From Paraconiothyrium sp. Pb-2020 (Eukaryota; Ascomycota; Dothideomycetes; Pleosporales; Didymosphaeriaceae), in assembly GCA_022419385.1 (NCBI GenBank), contig JAJUBI010000002.1, forward strand, positions 1,612,001-1,676,000: 64,000 nt of DNA. The letters are read 5' to 3'. Under the pieces are notes generated by a model. It saw only the letters and a list, made by a program, of their open reading frames with translations, ran no database searches and was not told where the DNA came from. Positions 1-11,189 of this stretch are shown one piece after another. The stretch's first letter is position 1. Every line of letters starts with the position of its first letter. A program made the position numbers and the translations under genes.

Positions 1-1355
1 GGAAGAACGTTGACCTTCGCACCACCTTCGGTGCGGACATCAATGTCGTAGGCAGGATCCTCGTTAGCGCGGAAACGACCGTTCCTTTCGCCGGTGGATA
101 CGAATTCGTCGTTGGTGACGAAACCTGCAACGCCGAGCTTCGCCATAGTCTGTCTGCTTGCATTGCGAGATTCTATTACACGGGCCTGGACTGGTGCATG
201 CTTGTCTTGTGGCCCGAGAATGGGATGATTGGTCAAGTATGCGTTTGTGCGGAGGTATCCCAGACCGGCAGAGGGATGGGTAGAGAGGGGGGCAACGTCG
301 TCGTCGAAACGGTACCTGACAGTATCGTCGCTCCTTGCGTCCGCAGAGAAGGTTGTGTCTTTGAGCTTGATCGTTGGGATGCGGAGGAAAGGTACGATCA
401 GGCGCTGAACAAGGCGTGATTGTAGAGGGTTGACAGCAGCTTCGCTCCGAAGCTTCTTGATGCCTGCGTCGATTTCATCTTCGGAAATGTTGGACCACTC
501 TTTAGCTTGTTCGGCGACGTACTCTGGATCTTCTTGCCGTGCGAGGTGCGCATCAAGGTCTAGAGGATTATCGGGCGCTTGGTTCTTGGAGGCTACCTGG
601 CGTGAGGTATAGATCTCGTTCTTCACATAGTGACGTAGATACGTGTTGAACTCTTTCTTCCTAGAGGAAAGCTGCTCGGTCATGTATCTTGTAAACTCGT
701 CGGCGCTCATTCCGGGTAACCATGGGCCTTCGTGTTTCCACCGGCGAGCATTGTGGCGGGCCATGTCGGGTTGCGGAAGATTGAACGGAATGAAAGTGCG
801 TGCATCCTTTTTCCCCTTACGATTGGCAGCATTCTCAAGCACGCTCTTCTTGATGGCTTCCAGAACCACGCCAGCTTCGTCGAGGCCTTCGTCCAATTCA
901 TACGCTGTTGTGTCTGACCGACGGTCAAAGGCACCGCCCGCTGGTAATCCCATAGCTTCGTCTCGCATGGCAGCCATGCCCTTCATTATGGGCACTGATA
1001 GCTCCTCGAACTTCTGGCGTGTCCGCACATGGTCCGCCGCCGAATCAAAATCGGTAACATGCTCGATGGTGTCCAGCTGCTTCACCTTGACTACGGGGCT
1101 GCTGGTCTGCACTATATGGGCTCGCGAGGGAAGCGGCCTCTTCAGGCCCCAATCTCCTCGTGCTAGCGACCTTGGTGTCGTCGCAATCGCTTGATGCGTC
1201 GGGTAAGGAAGAGTCGCGGTGTCGGAAACTTTCTGGGTGCCGGCGCCGACAGTTTGGGAAACCTGGGGGCGCGGGAGGGGGTTTGGGAGGGAGAAGAGAC
1301 GCGAATTGCGCAGCAAATTGGCCGTCGGCGACAGACTCTGTCGTCGGAGGGCCAT
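1..1355 (-). CDS. MRP51: Mitochondrial small-subunit ribosomal protein Mrp51 (bS1m), 3' end cut by window
   Basis: Component of the mitochondrial 37S ribosomal subunit; in yeast Mrp51 also supports initiation on mitochondrial mRNAs. The frame is open from an ATG at 1355 through to base 1, so at least 451 codons are present and the C-terminus lies outside the window. Family landmarks seen in order: an N-terminal NLLRNSRLFSLPNPLPRP segment, then LPYPTHQAIATT, RGDWGLKRPLP, a VKQLDTIEHVTDFDSAADH stretch, EGPWLPGMSADEF, and HPSAGLGYLRTNAYL followed by NHPILGPQ. These are the conserved blocks I associate with filamentous-fungal Mrp51; assignment is from recall of the family. No intron is needed. 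The start was chosen because the conserved N-terminal block follows it directly. RTR1 lies upstream in the same orientation, 468 bases away. Confidence 0.8.
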   Translation of the reverse strand, partial: MALRRQSLSPTANLLRNSRLFSLPNPLPRPQVSQTVGAGTQKVSDTATLPYPTHQAIATTPRSLARGDWGLKRPLPSRAHIVQTSSPVVKVKQLDTIEHVTDFDSAADHVRTRQKFEELSVPIMKGMAAMRDEAMGLPAGGAFDRRSDTTAYELDEGLDEAGVVLEAIKKSVLENAANRKGKKDARTFIPFNLPQPDMARHNARRWKHEGPWLPGMSADEFTRYMTEQLSSRKKEFNTYLRHYVKNEIYTSRQVASKNQAPDNPLDLDAHLARQEDPEYVAEQAKEWSNISEDEIDAGIKKLRSEAAVNPLQSRLVQRLIVPFLRIPTIKLKDTTFSADARSDDTVRYRFDDDVAPLSTHPSAGLGYLRTNAYLTNHPILGPQDKHAPVQARVIESRNASRQTMAKLGVAGFVTNDEFVSTGERNGRFRANEDPAYDIDVRTEGGAKVNVL

Positions 1356-1823
1356 GGCGATGCGACAGCCGCGAGCGGGGCGACAATGGCGGGTTAAGTG
1401 GTCCACTGATGGCGATGCTGCTTGCGATCTTCAAAGTTCGAAGCAACATGTCCGCGGCGAAACTTGTCACCGGCTTGGCGTGAAAGCGTGCACGCTCCAC
1501 TCTTACAAGCAATCGACTATGTAGATAGCGAATAGTTCGCGGGTTCTAGTCTTTTGCATTTCGAATGGCTTCAATACATACTTGTCCCTACTCTGACTGG
1601 TCTTTCACATCGCTGCATGGCTTTCCTCATCCCCGACAAGTTATTCCTTCCTACCCTGACCAGTTCTGGGAGTGTATCTGCGCCATGCATTCGCCGGGTG
1701 CTTCGCCCCCCTATAGATCTGTAGTGCTTCTGTCTTACAGAGTCCCTCATGACAGCGCGTACTTAGTCTGCGCCCTCGACTCGGAGGCGTGGACATGCTT
1801 TCGCATGTTACCGTATTAGTGAT
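1356..1823. other. Intergenic, MRP51 upstream region
   Basis: 468 bases between the MRP51 start and the RTR1 stop, which should hold the RTR1 3' end and the MRP51 promoter. Short open frames here are not coding-like. No further element recognised. Confidence 0.5.
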
Positions 1824-2738
1824 TCAGCCCGGCAGAGCTTTATCCCAGTCTTGTTCGTCGTCATCATCATCATCATCATCGCTGTCCTTTGCTTGCTCTG
1901 CATCTCGTGCAGACTTCGGTACATGCCCCTCAATAGCCATGTGAGAGTGTCCAGAGTCCTGTTGCGGCAAGGAAGGAGGCGTTGGTGGGAACTTGGTCAC
2001 CCGTTCCTTGATCTTGTCCGTGATGAGGTCCTTATTGGCCTTGCTTAGCCGCCCTGGCTTCTCGCCACGTTCAATGGCAAGATCCGCGAGTGCGTCGTCG
2101 CGCGCTGCCCATGCTGCCGCGGCGTCCTCCTCTTCTGTGTCTCGTGGCGCTGGTGTCACTTCCTTCTTCAACCGCAGTGGCAGGGCCTTGTGATGTTCCT
2201 CGGCGTTGTCCACCATGAGCTCGATGTCGGTCCCATAGTCGCCCTGTCGCAGCCATGCAGGTTCTTCATTCAGCTGCACCTTGACAAAGAGTGCCCGTCG
2301 CGCGCAGTCGTCAGAGCACCACATCTCCAGCTTCTTCCTGTCCACAATCTGCACGCCCTTTGAGGTCTCCACAAATTGCTTCCTGGCCGTAGATGGTGCC
2401 TTGCCCTTAGGCCGCGGGCACAGTGTGTAGCCGCACTTGTCCGCGATATTGCGCTCCTCGATCAAGGCGTCGTAGTCAGAAGGCTGAAAGGCGACAACAG
2501 CCTGGCGAAAGCGCTGCGCGTCGGAAGGTGACGGACGGGTGGCGTCTGCATTGGCTTGGGAGGGAAAGTCCATGAGCTCCATTACGGAGCGCACGATGTC
2601 GAGCTCCACTCGCTTGCGCTGCTCCAGGACGTTCGCATGGTGGACCGCGGTTTCGAGGTGGCGCCCGTTGACGGCCCGCGCAGTGGGTGGAGGGTTGGCA
2701 GCGACTGCAGACTTCTTGAGAATCGACTTGGGCGGCAT
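1824..2738 (-). CDS. RTR1: RNA polymerase II CTD phosphatase, Rtr1/RPAP2 family
   Basis: Predicted atypical phosphatase acting on the RNA polymerase II C-terminal domain; the family shuttles between cytoplasm and nucleus. 304 aa, single exon. The Rtr1 zinc signature is plain: ERNIADKCGYTLCPRPKGK near residue 100 and LEMWCSDDCARRA near residue 140, giving the Cys pairs that bind zinc, followed by a VQLNEEPAWLR block. The C-terminus is low complexity, with an Asp run encoded by a GAT/GAC microsatellite at about 1856-1881, ending EQDWDKALPG. The frame stays open upstream to 2933, but MPPKSILKK at 2738 was preferred as start because fungal Rtr1 proteins commonly begin this way and the upstream residues look like non-coding GC-rich sequence. 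Divergent from BBC1. Confidence 0.88.
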   Translation of the reverse strand: MPPKSILKKSAVAANPPPTARAVNGRHLETAVHHANVLEQRKRVELDIVRSVMELMDFPSQANADATRPSPSDAQRFRQAVVAFQPSDYDALIEERNIADKCGYTLCPRPKGKAPSTARKQFVETSKGVQIVDRKKLEMWCSDDCARRALFVKVQLNEEPAWLRQGDYGTDIELMVDNAEEHHKALPLRLKKEVTPAPRDTEEEDAAAAWAARDDALADLAIERGEKPGRLSKANKDLITDKIKERVTKFPPTPPSLPQQDSGHSHMAIEGHVPKSARDAEQAKDSDDDDDDDDEQDWDKALPG

Positions 2739-3200
2739 GGCGACGGTCGAAGTATATAGTGAGCCCACTCGCGGGCGCAATCGCTTGGATGAAGGGATGC
2801 TGGAGGCGGCGGTTGTAGCGGAACCGTCGCCAAGCTCAGGGCAGCGCGGGGTGGCTTCGCATGACGAAGACTCCGCCCTCACACCGGGCAGAAGCTCTCC
2901 CACTCTCCCATCCGCCAGATAGCGCGCACCCACGCTTCTATGGGCAGCTCCAGCGCCTGGTAAGAGCCCCTGCGGCCTTCCTTTCCCTTTGCCCCATCTC
3001 CGCAGCCCCCGCAGTGCTTAGCTTACGTCGCCGTGGTCGGCTAGCGCTTGCATACGTCCACTGACAGCCGCCTGCATCGCAGCCTCTGAACAGCCTCAAC
3101 ACCCCCGCCTGCCCCCGACCCACGCTAGAGCTTCCTCTACAGCTCTGAGTACCTACAGACCAGCTCATCCACCGCCGCACCGCCCGTGGCCTTCTCCACG
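2739..3200. promoter_or_regulatory. Divergent promoter RTR1 / BBC1
   Basis: 462 bases separate the two opposing ATGs. The region is GC- and pyrimidine-rich with no obvious TATA box, as usual for fungal housekeeping genes. The regulatory role is inferred from the head-to-head layout only. Confidence 0.5.
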
Positions 3201-6200
3201 ATGCCGCCCTTCAAGGTCAAGGCGGTGTACGAGTACGAGTCGCCCCACCAAGGCGATCTGCTCTTCCCCAATGGCCAGATCATAACTGTGACCGAGGAGG
3301 AGGATGACGATTGGTATGTGGGCGAATACGTCGACGACAGCGGTATCAAGCACGAAGGAATCTTCCCCAAGAACTTCGTGGAGAAGGTTGAGCCGGCGCG
3401 ACCGCCACGGCCTAATCGTAGATCGCACGTACCCGAGCAGCCTGCCACCCAGGTAGCTCCTCCAGCGCCCGAGGTACCACAACAAGAAGCTAGGCCGGCG
3501 CCAGAGGAGTATGCAGAGCCAGAGTCTCCCAAAGCCCAGGCGCCGCCGCCTGTCAAGATCCCAGATCCGACCAAATCGCAGCCTTCACCCCTTTCTCCAA
3601 CCTCCGCACACAGCGCGAAGGCTCAGGAAACACCGCAAGAGCCTCCGCCAGCTCCTAAGCCAGCTCCAGCCGAGCCAACCACTGCTGCCCTGGCGAAAAA
3701 ACCACCTCCACCAATTGCTAAGAAATCAGACGCTTTCCGTGATCGATTGGCCATGTTTAACCAAGGCACTACGGCGCCGCAGCCGTTCAAGCCTTCTGCT
3801 GCCCCTTCCAGCTTCATCAAGAAGCCTTTCCAGGCTGCAGCTCCGAGGCCTGATGCATACGTTCCTCCGCCCCGCGATATTCCTCAAGTGAAGACATACC
3901 GTCGGGAGGAAGACCCTGAAATTGCTGAACGCCAAGCGAGAGATCAGGAAATTGCCGAGCGTGCAGGTCTGTCTGGCCAAAGCCCCACTATCGGGAACGA
4001 AGGCGAAGAAGAAGATCAGCCGAAGGTACTGAGTCTAAAAGAGCGCATGGCTCTTCTACAAAAGCAGCAGCAGGAGCAGGCAGAGCGTGCGGCTACATCC
4101 CACAGAGAGAAGAAACAGAGACCTCCTGTAAAGAAGAGAACTGAATCACATGGTCAAACGGATGATCATGATGGAGCTAGCCTTGAGAAGGTGGCCAGCG
4201 GTGAGCCGAGAGAGCGTGGCTCTATTGATAATGCTCGGCCGCCCCGTTCTTCTATTGGACTCAAGTCGCCCGACATTCATACTAATCGTGAACTTCTGAG
4301 TGACGCCAACGACGCCGACCAGTCCGGCGCTGGGGAGACAGAGGATGCCGAGGGTACATCAACAAGCGTCGAGGACGATGAAGAGCGCTCCAGACACAAA
4401 GTGCCATCAAGAGCCACCACCGCGCCTACTAAAGAGCCGGACGTTGGCGACGAACAGGATGTTGAGGAAGAAGAGGAAGACGAGGAAGACGAAGTGGATG
4501 CCGAGACACGGAGAAAGCAGGAGCTGCGCGAGAGAATGGCTCGATTAGGCGGTGGTTTCAATCCGATGATGGGCGGAATGAACCCTTTTGGTGCTCCAAT
4601 GGGAGCTCCTCTCCCACCCAAGAAGAAGAAGGCTTCTGAGAAGAAGTCGACTGACGACAGCGAGCAGCCAACCGTTCCGCAGCAGCGTGTACCCATGTTC
4701 CCTGGCATGTTGCCCGTCAGAAGCCCTGAAACTGAAAATAAGCAGCTTTCTGTAGAAAAGGAAGATGATAATATCCACCCCATCACCAGCTCACATGAGC
4801 CAGAGGAGGTACCTGACGTCGAAGACGTGACACAACAACAGTTGCTGCGAACGCCGACCGCTGAGCAACCGCCTCCAATTCCATCTGAGAGTAAGTTCAT
4901 GATACCGCGCAAGCCTGTTAACAATTGTTGCGAACACCAGACTCTCAGCGCTTTTCAGTTGTCTTCTTCCGAGACCGTGTCAAAGACCTATGTTGCTTCT
5001 GATGGACTCTCGGAATATGTCATGACTGTTAGCGTCTGTAGTATGTCGAAGAGAATCTACAACGCTCACGTCTTCTCTACGAGCTACTTGCTAACAACAA
5101 TTTAGGGCGACCTGTGCCGCCTCCTATTCCTGGCGGTGACCACACTGGTGATCGTGCGGCTCCTCCATTTGTCCCTGCGTCATGTTAGTACATCCACCAT
5201 AACATGTACCCAAGAATTTGTCTGATGATCGCAGCTCGACCTGTACCTCCTCATCCCCCAATCCGGTCGCCTAGTCCCGGTTCTGAATCTGGTGACGAAA
5301 TTTCAGATGCTGCTCCTCAATCAGCGGCATCCCCTAGAACACCATCAGCCTTGCCACCATCAAAACGGAGCTCTTATCTTGCCTCAGATGAGCTGTCTGG
5401 GGACTCTCCTGATAAACGTGCGGTGCCGCCAATTCCTATGGGCAGCCCACCATTTTCCCCTTCAGGAGCTGGTCGCCCGCCCCCACCTCCGCCGCCCACT
5501 GGCGCTCCTCCATCTCGACAGCCGACCATGGATAGCATCGTGAGGAAAGTCGACCGTGAGGGCGAGACCGACTATGAAGGTGATTACGATACCGACATTG
5601 CGTCAGGCGCTACGCATAAGGATGCTCTGAAGTCGCATGTTAGGGAGGCTAGCATTGGTGACAGCACATTAGCTGGCGATGACACCCCCGTTCGCTCTCC
5701 AGTTACACCTTCAGCACCTCCACCTTTGCCTCCGTCGGTGCCTCGTGCCGTTCCACCTCCACCGCCGCAGCAGCCTCCTAACAGAGCTTCAATGGATGCA
5801 CCCCGAGGAGCACCACCGCTGCCGCCGGTTCCGCCGCCGACTCGTGATATATATGACGATGATGATTATGATCCGTACAAGTACACCGCGTCACCTGCAC
5901 GAGCGGCGCCACCTCCAGCACCCCGGCAGCACCGCCGCCGCCGCAAGCCCGCCCGCCGCCCCCGTCGATACCCCCAGTACCTCCACCTGTTCCGCAACAG
6001 CAGGACGTGGAGTCGGACGATGAAGACGAGTTGTATGCTCCCCTCCGAGGAAGTCACACGATCGACCTCCCCCTCCACCTCCGCAGGCACCTCCACCTCA
6101 GCATGCACCTTTGCCCCCTCTGGTAGACCGGACAGCACCCGCACCTCCTCATGATCGTGCTGCACCACCTCCGCCGCCTCCGCCTGAGTCTTCCCAGCCG

Positions 6201-7046
6201 CCGCGGCCTTCAATGGGTCGAAAGTCCCTGGATGTCAACCGATCAATGCAGGGAGGTCGCACTTCATTCGACCAGCCTCGCCCATCGGCGAGCCAGGGAT
6301 TCATTGCAAGCGATCTTGACCTGGGTGCATCCAGCCACTGGTGGACTCAGCCGAATATGCCGCCTCCTTCTGTCCAAGGGCGCAACGATATTCTTTACGA
6401 GATGGATGAATCTCAATCAGGCAACTCCTTTGAGAAAGCTGTCTTCGTCTTGTACATGGACTATTCCCAGACCATCATCACAGCGCGCTTCCAAGCAAAC
6501 GACGTGTCCAACGTACACCTCGAGCAGCGCCACGACCCGCCGCCTAGTCGTTTGCGTCAAGACCAACTCGAAGCAGCCCATGAGCGCTTTGGCATGCGCA
6601 TCGCCAAAGACGTCGAGTCAAAGCAGAACACCGTCGTCGGCAATGGCACGCCGCACGGGCTGATTGATGAGCTTCTCCGCCCATACAGCGACGCCCTCAA
6701 ACCCGTCGGTACGCGTGCCTTTGGCGCCCTCGTCTACGCCAACCTCGCCAACGCGAGCACTCAGCAGTACGACGAGATCCGGCCCGGTGACATTGTCTCC
6801 CTGCGCAAAGCGCGCTTCCAAGGAAAGCATGGCGCCATGCATGCCAAATATTCCGTCGACGTGGGAAAGCCTGACCATGTTGGTGTGGTGGTCGAGTGGG
6901 ATGGGAAGAAGAGGAAGGTTAGGGTCTGGGAGCAAGGTAGGGAGAGTAAGAAGGTGAAGCCGGAGAGTTATAGGATGGAGGATCTGCGCTCAGGTGAAGT
7001 AAGGGTTTGGCGCGTCATGGCGAGAAGTTGGGTCGGGTGGAGCTAG
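3201..7046 (+). CDS. BBC1: Bbc1-like SH3-domain actin cortical patch protein, with two apparent frameshifts
   Basis: In yeast, Bbc1 binds type I myosin and Las17/WASP and restrains actin assembly at endocytic patches. N-terminal SH3 domain at residues 1-65 (ALYDY-like motif KAVYEYESP, then DDWYVGEY and GIFPKNFVEKV). A long disordered, proline-rich and acidic middle follows, including ERMALL and ERMARLGGGFNP motifs. The C-terminal BBC1/AIM3-type globular domain contains SSHWWTQPN, GTRAFGALVYANLAN, IRPGDIVSLRKA and WRVMARSWVGW. Exons: 3201-4890, 5106-5183, 5235-7046 (introns 215 and 51 bases, phase-consistent). In the last exon the protein only reads through if one C is missing from each of the C runs at 5921-5924 and 6040-6043; both neighbouring frames are proline-rich and coding-like. 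With two bases added the product would be 1193 aa. The ATG at 3201 fits the family start MPPFKVKA. Confidence 0.85.
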
Positions 7047-8684
7047 GCGAGCCTGTGTGAAGCTCCAACCCACAGAGGTGGGATGTGAGTTGAAGACCGA
7101 GTAGATGGGTTGTGTGTAGACAATGTAGTCATAGCAATTCTTGGCGTAGTGTATACAATTTCCGTCGACACAAGCTTCGCCTGTTCCGGTCGCGTTCCTT
7201 GTTCTGAAATCTTTTCGGTGTAGCTCTTTGCAGCGATTGACCTTGACGCGGATGTGTATAGCCGTACCGCAGCGTGTTCGCTCTCGTCATGTCCTAAGTG
7301 TCCGCGGCTGTCACCTTTTACGGTCATTTTCTGCCCGCAAGGATTCATCGAAGGAACGACGCATTTCCCCGCGCGACGCCAAGGTGCACAATTCAAAGGT
7401 AGATGCTCACGGCGACAGAGCCTGGTATAGCTTCTTATTGTATTTAACGTGGTGTGTCGTGTTGCATTCTTGATATATGATGTCTTGACTCCCAAGGTGG
7501 GTGACTCCTGAGGATCGCAAGGCTTCGGTAGGCGATAATGCGAGCATAGTCTGTGATGGTAGTTTGCTAAGGAGGGCGGGAGTCAAAAGAAAAGCGAGTA
7601 GGAATAGCGCTTTGGTCGTGGATTCCCGCGTAAGTTGGGCAGTTGTGGGGTGTCTTACGTTAAGCGCAAGATTAGGGCAGTCGTGTTAAATGAGGGATCC
7701 CTGGAGCCGCACACGGCTCTTGTAATGTGCATGGAACTATCAATACGGTAACTACCTGCGAAAATCTTTCTAATACCGACTACTGCATACAGGGTAGCAT
7801 ATTAGGACGATATTGCGCCATCAGAGAGCGCTTTCCTATACTTTGTTTACAGCCTTCAGTCCCCGTGCATTACATCAAACAAAATGCTGACGGACACTGA
7901 TAGGGGCAGGCCTCTTCTACAACGCACATGGAACTGCTCAATGGTACGTTGCAAGGTTCCCCTCCTTGCTCGCTCTTATACATGCGTCCAAAATTTCAGA
8001 CTTGACGGCTCAAACATCTTCGACGGTCCGTTTCAGCGGCGAATCCAACAACAGCGGATGGCCACCATACACGTCGGCACGATGCTTGACAATCTAGGCT
8101 TACTACAAGCGCTACCTCACATGGGCGATAGTATTAGCCGGAACATCGTGAATAGCTTACAATGAGCGCACTCCGCTTCCAGTGTGGATCCTGTCAAATC
8201 GGACCTTGTTTTACAAACCGCCTCACGAACGTCTATGTTTAGCAAAGTACGGACTCTTCTGTTCCATAATAGAGTGTGGTAGGTAAGTCAAGTGTTATCT
8301 TCTTCTTTCGAATCCTTACCTCGCGTCGATACTATTTCTAATTCCCTACCCTTCTGTGTGTATCTCTACAAGCACCATGCAGCCCTCCTTGTGACTCTCA
8401 CTGGTTAGCTTAGCTCTAGCATCTCTAAGTCTCCAGGTCCGAGTGGTAAACACCACCTCAAACCAAACCTGCAATCTACAGCAGACTAAAGTCCTAACTG
8501 ACGGGATCTAGCTAAACAGTGAAGTCCAAATGAAAGAAATGCAATCGTATGGCTTCGCTACCTCTGTTTCTCCTCATCCAAACTGACGTCCTGCTCACTA
8601 TCTCAGACCCAAAATCCTACAATACCTCGCTACCACAGCAAACACCACTCTTCGCGCTGTAAAACCACCTCCGCTAGCGACCCC
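7047..8684. other. Gene-poor interval downstream of BBC1
   Basis: About 1.6 kb with no convincing gene. A short two-exon-like structure can be drawn at 7884-8165 (a GT...AG interval around 7942-7998, then a frame of about 54 codons), but the residues match nothing I know. A 37-codon open frame starting at an ATG near 8549 may belong to the pseudogene that follows. Confidence 0.4.
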
Positions 8685-8978
8685 GTGTTCAACGTTCAGC
8701 AATCCGAAGTCGCCAGACTACTGCAAGAAGCCATCGAGGTACGGACAGAGAATCAGAGGATTGCGCAGGAAATGAATAGTCCGAGTAATTTGCAGAAGGG
8801 GTTAGCCAGTGTGGCAATCGAGCAGAATATGGCAAAGGTATAACTGAAGGGATTGGTGGCGGGGAAGAACGATACGGAGGTTCTGAAAGGGTTGTTGAAG
8901 GGGACGAAGTATGGCATGTAGCTAAATGAAGAGGTGCTAAAGCTGGCAAAGAGCGGGACGGTTTGCAAGGGAAAGTAA
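8685..8978 (+). pseudogene. Remnant of an unknown gene with in-frame stops
   Basis: One frame reads as ordinary protein for nearly 100 codons but is broken by TAA at 8841, TAG at 8919 and TAA at 8976. The residues are helix-like: QQSEVARLLQEAIEV, then NLQKGLASVAIEQNMAKV, stop, LKGLVAGKNDTEVLKGLLKG, stop, LNEEVLKLAKSG. Continuity of a hydrophobic/charged pattern across both internal stops suggests a decayed coding exon. Each internal stop could derive from CAA or CAG by a C-to-T change in a CpA context, the RIP signature, but two sites cannot prove this. The parent family is not recognised. A chance open frame is the alternative. Confidence 0.4.
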
Positions 8979-9378
8979 ACGTGAAACGAAAAATTGCCGT
9001 GCTCAGAAACATGAATCGAATCACTGGGTGTCCCATTTGTATATCAAGGATGCGACCCTTGCAAAGGCCTCTATCAGCAGTTTATCAGTACGCTGTCTAA
9101 AACCGATATTCGTAGAGCCCAGCTGCTCCAAACTGGGAGAACGACAGCTTGTAGCACGCCGCAATTGCAGGAAGAAGCTACAGATATCAACCATACTTCT
9201 CCCAGATTACTCGCCAGCATCCAGGTGTTCTGATCTTGACCACAAACCCTATTCGCAAGTGTAAAGTATCGTTTGGCGGCGACTCAACCCGATGTCGTAC
9301 TTCCGTAGCCTGCTTGCCTTTCCACAAATCCGACTGCGTCCAATACTATCCCCTCGTCAGCTTAATACCCCAGCCTTC
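8979..9378. other. Intergenic
   Basis: 400 bases with nothing recognised beyond short chance frames. Confidence 0.4.
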
Positions 9379-9708
9379 CTATTCCAAGACATACTTATAC
9401 GTACAGTTTTGACTCGCCCCCTTCTCCGCGTTCCAGCCTCCAGTCTCTTCCCGCTTGTCGTTGCAGTTCTTGATCACAGACTCGATCTGCGTCCTCGTGA
9501 AGTTGTCTTGTACCCATTTCCAGACAGCGGGACAAGATTCTGCGACTTTCTCATTGGTCGTTATCCCGTAGAGGTCCGTCCAGCCAGTCTCTCCAGGCAT
9601 GCTGTTGGCGATGGCGATGAAATAGATGGGTATGTTGGCGGATTCGGCGGAGTCGGGTGGAAGATGGCTCGGTGCCGGGTCGCGAATTGGGCGTGGCGAG
9701 GTAAACAT
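9379..9708 (-). CDS. Small hypothetical protein
   Basis: 109 aa open frame from an ATG at 9708; the frame also runs upstream through a GTG at 9762. The second half has a coding-like pattern (GETGWTDLYGITTNEK, ESCPAVWKWVQDNFTRTQIE, ending NCTYKYVLE) with three Cys residues. No family recognised, no secretion signal at this start, and no clear introns. It could equally be the last exon of a longer decayed gene, since this interval also contains the remnant at 8685-8978. Low confidence. Confidence 0.3.
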   Translation of the reverse strand: MFTSPRPIRDPAPSHLPPDSAESANIPIYFIAIANSMPGETGWTDLYGITTNEKVAESCPAVWKWVQDNFTRTQIESVIKNCNDKREETGGWNAEKGASQNCTYKYVLE

Positions 9709-10394
9709 TGTGCAGGTCGGCGATAGGGTGGGATTCTTGTGTTGGTGGTCTTGCAAAGGCACTGATTAGAAGTGCGGTGGTGCCGCTTCACCCACGTGGG
9801 TAGGTTTTTCTAAAGAGGCTAACGCTATGCGACGGCCTGGGAGGCATCAGTGTGATTTATGATGCCATGGCCACGTTGGGCCAGGGAGTTGATTCGAGTA
9901 CAGCATCTGATACAGCGAATTCGGTCGAGTCACATCAAGCTTTTTCGTGATTCTGATACATGGCAAAAAATTTTAAGAATTTATTCAATTGGAGCTACAG
10001 CACACCGGAGATATAGACTTTTTTTGTCACTGTATGATATGTTCTCACGCCTGGCACACACACTCCTATGCTGAAGAGTCGACATGGCTGATGAGCTTCG
10101 CAACGACAACTCTTGTGAGGATGGAGTGTGGCATAGTTGAGATCGGAGCACTACTCAAACGGTCTAATGTTAGTCGAGTGAACGGCCCAACCTTATTTGT
10201 TGCTGGACTGTTGTTGTCTGCACTAGCGTACTTTCCGATCTCTCCCAACTGAATACTCTGTACAGCATCACCTTATCAAACATCCGCCACGCAGCTCTCG
10301 CAGACCTATTTCTGCTTCTTGAATCCTCACAGGCCACGCCATTCTTGAGTCCCTTTCTTGTCGCGAAGTACAGCATCACAACCCCCGCGCCATC
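9709..10394. other. Intergenic, upstream of the gene at 10395
   Basis: Includes an AT-rich patch at about 9950-10030 with T and A runs. Probably the promoter of the following gene. No specific site recognised. Confidence 0.4.
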
Positions 10395-11189
10395 ATGAGT
10401 TGGCTGCCCGATGAAGTAGACTACGGCTACAGCTCCGTCGATGAAGCCGACCTCGAGCGCAGGTCTTGCGGTCTGCACCCAAAGACCAGCTCACCCCAGC
10501 CACTACCTGTAGTCACTGAGCTCAAGGCCTCAGGAGTGAAGATGTTTCGCGACGCTATAGCTCTGGCAAGCTCAACTTTGGAGTGGAGGAAGGGCGTACA
10601 GGAAGACCAATTCGCCTTCACAGACTGGGATTTCCTAGCCAAAGCAAAGGGTCTGAGCTTCAATTGCCCTCGCGAAGTGCTGAACCACTGCATCGACCGC
10701 ATCGAGCAAAACACGCATCCGCATTTCGATACCTTGAGCTGGAACGTCGACCCCTTCTTCAAGAAAATCAAGATTTACCACGTCGCCACGCGCAACAATC
10801 TACCTCGCGTTTCTCTCCCAGCTATTGTGCTCATCCAGCCTCTCGCTGACCTCAGAGCGCATCCGTCTGGAGTGTGGACAGACCTGAGTACCGAAGAAGC
10901 CCAATTTCGCTCGCAGCTCTGGAGGAGCATGGTCACAAGGTCATCATACATCTGCCGTACGAATGTACTGCTCTTCATTCTCCTCTGTGCGCCCAAGACG
11001 AAGTTCGTACGCCTCGCCGAACCTGTCTTCGTTTTCGACAATGACAACTGGTATGACACAGTGGTGGAGGATGTTTTGGGGAGCTATGCAGAGATGCATG
11101 AGCAAGATACGTGGAAGGTGAGAGAGATTTTTGAAGAGGTGACAGCGTTGCTGCATGGGCAAGATAAAGAGGTGGAGCTGGAGTATTGA
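10395..11189 (+). CDS. Hypothetical protein, 264 aa
   Basis: Single-exon gene with ATG at 10395 and TGA at 11187-11189. The protein is soluble-looking, with no signal peptide or transmembrane segment, apart from a hydrophobic stretch CRTNVLLFILLCAPK near residue 200. Acidic start (MSWLPDEVDYGYSSVDEADL) and acidic end (KEVELEY). I recognise no family. Length, regular composition and the absence of competing frames support a real gene, probably lineage-specific. No partner gene is close. Confidence 0.55.
   Translation: MSWLPDEVDYGYSSVDEADLERRSCGLHPKTSSPQPLPVVTELKASGVKMFRDAIALASSTLEWRKGVQEDQFAFTDWDFLAKAKGLSFNCPREVLNHCIDRIEQNTHPHFDTLSWNVDPFFKKIKIYHVATRNNLPRVSLPAIVLIQPLADLRAHPSGVWTDLSTEEAQFRSQLWRSMVTRSSYICRTNVLLFILLCAPKTKFVRLAEPVFVFDNDNWYDTVVEDVLGSYAEMHEQDTWKVREIFEEVTALLHGQDKEVELEY

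Noticed and set aside
1856..1881. CAT/CATC microsatellite
   Set aside because: It simply encodes the Asp run at the C-terminus of RTR1.
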